Shown here one piece after another: positions 61,141-64,000 of a stretch of DNA of 64,000 nt. The stretch spans positions 2,802,207-2,866,206 of the forward strand of contig NZ_CP021416.1 of the NCBI RefSeq assembly GCF_002162315.1. Reading direction: 5' to 3'. Every line of letters starts with the position of its first letter. Within the stretch, counting starts at the first letter, position 1. A program made the translations under genes and the position numbers. Source of the stretch: Sulfurospirillum diekertiae (GTDB lineage Bacteria > Campylobacterota > Campylobacteria > Campylobacterales > Sulfurospirillaceae). The notes under the pieces are model-generated. The model ran no database searches. It had not been told where the DNA came from and saw only the letters and a list, made by a program, of their open reading frames with translations.

Positions 61141-62228
61141 TCTTTTTTAAAATCTCTGGGTTTTTCTTTTCGTACTTCTCGGTTACCAGTGTGTATGTTA
61201 TTTTTATGCCAAAAATTTTGCAAACGATCGGTTACAGTGCACCTCAAATTGGTGCTATTTTTGCCTTAGCCCCTTTAATGCGTTTTTTTCGTACCCTTTT
61301 CTTTCTGAAACATTTTGAACTCAATCAAAAGGTCTTTTACACAGCCCTTGGTGGCGCTATCCTTTCCATTGTACTCTTCTACCCAACCATTCACCATTTC
61401 TACCTCTTTATGCTTCCTAATATGCTTCTTGGAGCCTGTTTGGGCATGATATTGCCCTACATTGAAACCTATGCGATGGAACATCTACAAAAAGAGCGTT
61501 TTGGAAAATCACGCCTGTTTGGCTCTATCGGTTTTATGCTGATTGGCATTGTCTTAGCACGCCACTTGGAAAACTACACCAATGGCTTACATTATCTACT
61601 TTTAGCGATTAGCGCAACGGCTTTGTTTGCCTATTGGCTCACACAGAACAATGTTCATTTTACAACGGCAAATCTCACCAAAGAAGAGCCTTTTCACTTT
61701 TTACATGTAAAGTATTTATGGATCAGTCTTTTCTTAATGCAGGTCAGTTTTGGGGGATTTTATAACTTCTTTACCATTTACGAAACAGCGCATGGAATTA
61801 GCCTTGAAATGACCAGTTACTTGTGGGCTTTTGGTGTCATTTGTGAAATTATACTGTTCTATTTTCAAGCACCTTTATTGAAACGCTTTAGCCTTTTAGC
61901 CTTGGTGAAATTGGGAGTTTTGACAACAGCCCTTCGTTGGTTCTTACTCTTTGCCTTTCCCTCATCACTTTGGATCTCCTATCTTTCTCAATCTATGCAT
62001 GCCTTTAGCTTTGCACTGCATCATACTGCAGCCCTTAGCCTTCTGTACACACTATATGCGAACAAAAAACTGGCAGCTCAATTTTACTATGGTTTCTCTT
62101 TTGGATTAGGAGGATTTGTCGGGGCACTACTTGCAGGGTATTTTTACGGTGAGTATCTTTACGTATATGCAAGCTTCATCGCACTACTCTCGCTAGGAAG
62201 CTTGATGCTTTTCAAGGGGAAAGAATAA
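61137..62228 (+). CDS. MFS transporter (MFS_1-like, HcaT/LacY-related)
   Basis: A 363-residue membrane protein with twelve hydrophobic segments. Features such as GAIFALAPLMRFFRTLFF near residue 38 and GKSRLFGSIGFMLIG near 123 follow the MFS_1-like (3-phenylpropionate permease type) group. The substrate is unknown. It is followed by an overlap of 17 bp with the convergent FliL-like gene. A TTACATGTAA (61701) encodes LHVK in the middle of the protein. Confidence 0.88.
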   Translation: MIFFKISGFFFSYFSVTSVYVIFMPKILQTIGYSAPQIGAIFALAPLMRFFRTLFFLKHFELNQKVFYTALGGAILSIVLFYPTIHHFYLFMLPNMLLGACLGMILPYIETYAMEHLQKERFGKSRLFGSIGFMLIGIVLARHLENYTNGLHYLLLAISATALFAYWLTQNNVHFTTANLTKEEPFHFLHVKYLWISLFLMQVSFGGFYNFFTIYETAHGISLEMTSYLWAFGVICEIILFYFQAPLLKRFSLLALVKLGVLTTALRWFLLFAFPSSLWISYLSQSMHAFSFALHHTAALSLLYTLYANKKLAAQFYYGFSFGLGGFVGALLAGYFYGEYLYVYASFIALLSLGSLMLFKGKE

Positions 62229-62667
62229 AGTTTTTAATGTAAATCGTCTCAATTTGATACCCAAATGTATTTTCCAACATATCAATCAGTTCCTCTTTAA
62301 GACGCTCTTTTCCACTGACCGTCTCAAGACCATTGGCATCCATTGCATTAAGATACTGTAAAACGGCATTACGCACGTTATCCATATTACCTTGCAACGA
62401 TTTCTTGCTGGTATTGCTTTTCATAACCAAGGCAATATCCGCTTTTAGAATCTTATATTTTTGGGATCTAATATTGATATAAATTGTATCCAGACTGACT
62501 TCTCTAGCATCTGTACTTAAATTGTTTGCCTTTTTTGCAACAGGAGATGACGTATAAGAGGATTCGTTATTATTATCTTTAAGTATATAATTTAGTATCA
62601 AAAAGCCTATAATAAGCAACAGCACAATAAAAGCTAAAGAGAATTTGAGTAGTTTTTCATTAAACAT
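62212..62667 (-). CDS. FliL-like membrane protein
   Basis: A 151-residue protein with one N-terminal TM helix (about 8-28) and a periplasmic domain whose pattern, VSLDTIYINIRSQKYKILKA then LKEELIDMLENTFGYQIETI and YIKNFILSP, resembles FliL. Authentic FliL sits near the flagellar motor; no flagellar genes are close here, so it may be a paralogue that binds another membrane complex. It directly follows the DUF3137 gene (zero-base gap). Confidence 0.72.
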   Translation of the reverse strand: MFNEKLLKFSLAFIVLLLIIGFLILNYILKDNNNESSYTSSPVAKKANNLSTDAREVSLDTIYINIRSQKYKILKADIALVMKSNTSKKSLQGNMDNVRNAVLQYLNAMDANGLETVSGKERLKEELIDMLENTFGYQIETIYIKNFILSP

Positions 62668-63636
62668 TTATTGTTTACTCCATAGTTTTTCATTTAGTTT
62701 GAATTCATTGACAATACTTACAATCATGCTCAAAAGTTCAAAGTAGTCTTTAATAGAGGTAAATTCTAACAATGAATGTGATAATATCGGTTCAAACAAC
62801 GGTTTTGTGTAGTGCATCGCCAAATAAAGTTTTGAATCAACAAAAGAGAGATAAAGAGGTTTACCTACTTTCGTGCGAAATTGCACTATCTCTTCCATTA
62901 ATGAATGCGATAAAATATAACGGCTTTCGATCGGATCATCCCCATACGTTACAAAAAATTTTTCAAACACAGGATGATCAAGCTTGATCAATTTTCCTCT
63001 TTGTAAATTCATTCCTTGCATCCAAGAACCAAGCACTCCGAATGTACGCTCTGCTATATCGGGTAGAACAACGACTTTAGAGTGAAATATTTTATTAAAA
63101 TCAGCAATAAAAAAAAGCCCTTGGAAAATATCAACCCACTCCTCTTTGTTGTCGGTATCCCGTACTTTTTGCTCTACATGTAAATCACAAAAGCGTACAT
63201 CCACGCCCTCTATTTTCCCCGTCACCAAGTCATTGCCCACAAAACGATCATACGATGCTAAAAAGAGTTCACTCCGTTGATACTCTAATTCACTGATAGA
63301 GCTCATTTTGGAGTAGATGAGTGAAGGATCTAAGAAATGGATAATTTTTTCTATCACTTGATCTTTAAACAATGCACCATAACCAGCACTCTCATGCCTG
63401 TAGATAAACATAAAGATTAAAAAAGCACTCATGCCAGAGACAAGGGCAGCATGGAGTGGTTTTAGTATCACACTTTGATTCAAAACAAAAAAGATAACAA
63501 AGGAGAGAATCAAAAGAATAAAAGCAGCTTTTTTAAGAGTAGCAATTGTACTTAAACGTTTTTCCTCCAAAACCTTAAGTTCTGGATACATAGACTCATA
63601 ATAATAATCCAGCAGTGATGCAAGATTTGGTTTCAC
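62668..63636 (-). CDS. DUF3137 membrane protein
   Basis: A 322-residue protein with two TM helices near residues 35-52 and 60-80 and a large soluble domain. The motif YDRFVGNDLVTGKIEGVDVRF near 129-149 and DIFQGLFFIADFNK near 170 are typical of DUF3137. This family often sits next to LemA, as here (7 bp downstream of the LemA stop). It is probably a membrane partner of LemA; the function is not known. Confidence 0.88.
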   Translation of the reverse strand: MKPNLASLLDYYYESMYPELKVLEEKRLSTIATLKKAAFILLILSFVIFFVLNQSVILKPLHAALVSGMSAFLIFMFIYRHESAGYGALFKDQVIEKIIHFLDPSLIYSKMSSISELEYQRSELFLASYDRFVGNDLVTGKIEGVDVRFCDLHVEQKVRDTDNKEEWVDIFQGLFFIADFNKIFHSKVVVLPDIAERTFGVLGSWMQGMNLQRGKLIKLDHPVFEKFFVTYGDDPIESRYILSHSLMEEIVQFRTKVGKPLYLSFVDSKLYLAMHYTKPLFEPILSHSLLEFTSIKDYFELLSMIVSIVNEFKLNEKLWSKQ

Positions 63637-63643
63637 TACTTAC

Positions 63644-64000
63644 CTATTTTTGAAAAATATTTTTCACATCAATATTGCGACGTTCCATCACTGGAATACT
63701 AAATACCTCTTTTCGCTCTAGCTTCATGAGACTTGCCATAAAATTTGTAGGGAACATTTGAATGGCATTGTTATAATCCGTCACACTTTGATTGTACGCT
63801 CTACGCGCTGCGGAAATTTGCTCCTCCAATTCATTCAAGGTACCTTGAAGGTGTAAAAAATTTTCGTTTGCTTTAAGTGTAGGGTAGTTTTCGACAGCGA
63901 CCATGAGATTGCCAAGCATGGAAGAGAGTTGTTTATCAAGAGCTACGGTTTCAGCACCTGTCAGATTATTTGTTGTGGCTTTTGAGCGAAGTTCAGTAAT
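63644..64000 (-). CDS. LemA-family protein (5' end outside window)
   Basis: The visible 118 residues are the C-terminal part of a LemA protein: TNNLTGAETVALDKQLSSML, AVENYPTLKANENFLHLQGT and ISAARRAYNQSVTDYNNAI, with the end NFMASLMKLERKEVFS. LemA proteins have one N-terminal TM helix and a helical body; some are linked to cell-surface stress responses. The start lies to the right of the window. It is co-oriented with DUF3137 and the FliL-like gene. Confidence 0.92.
   Translation of the reverse strand: MTELRSKATTNNLTGAETVALDKQLSSMLGNLMVAVENYPTLKANENFLHLQGTLNELEEQISAARRAYNQSVTDYNNAIQMFPTNFMASLMKLERKEVFSIPVMERRNIDVKNIFQK

Overview
The window looks like the chromosome of a Campylobacterota (Epsilonproteobacteria) member, most likely a Sulfurospirillum-type respiratory bacterium (inference). 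The gene order dxr - cdsA - small acidic protein - NFACT protein matches Campylobacter (Cj1346-Cj1349). There are two polysulfide/thiosulfate-reductase-type molybdoenzyme operons, heme-less cytochrome c-like proteins and secG/frr/pyrE linkage.

Layout. 1-9330 (mostly minus): a metallophosphoesterase cut by the window edge, Na+/amino-acid and uracil transporters, dxr, cdsA, an RqcH-like NFACT protein, glycerate kinase, ogt and an acetyltransferase. 9435-20108 (mostly plus): a Crp/Fnr regulator with a candidate operator over the next gene's promoter, leuC-mobA-(degenerate GGDEF/EAL), a double-NosL protein, pldA, an RRM protein, and moaC followed by DUF493 and a long coiled-coil protein. 20157-23539 (minus): a membrane protein, a lipoprotein, a DUF3373 porin and two near-identical heme-less cytochrome-like genes, the second frameshifted. 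23813-35040: two tandem rRNA operons (16S - tRNA-Ile - tRNA-Ala - 23S - 5S, minus strand) with duplicated promoters. 35191-49634: a Bax1-I protein, then two paralogous operons (Mo catalytic subunit, FeS subunit, NrfD subunit, triple-rhodanese lipoprotein) separated by a LysR regulator, a third cytochrome-like protein and a frameshifted secreted protein. 49635-58121: a methyltransferase and a four-gene operon: FecR-domain secreted protein with a TbpB-like C-terminal end, TPR/beta-barrel protein resembling Slam (type XI secretion), CHASE2 adenylate cyclase, and an MBL-GAF-HD-GYP protein. 58210-64000: secG, a polysaccharide deacetylase, frr, pyrE, RDD and MFS membrane proteins, then a FliL-like protein, DUF3137 protein and LemA (cut by the edge).

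The most unusual signals are: (i) the palindrome TTACATGTAA, present at least 24 times in the roughly 50 kb of protein-coding sequence and absent from the rRNA block; (ii) the FecR/TbpB-like cargo plus Slam-like exporter sharing an operon with a cAMP synthesis and breakdown pair; (iii) tandem rRNA operons whose copies differ by structure-preserving paired changes and by a 94-bp hairpin-rich spacer insertion; (iv) four single-base homopolymer frameshifts between 23.5 and 42.4 kb, two of them in the same context (ATG followed by seven A) at the start of secreted-protein genes. These may be phase variation, decay or sequencing error. All family assignments come from reading motifs; no database search was run.
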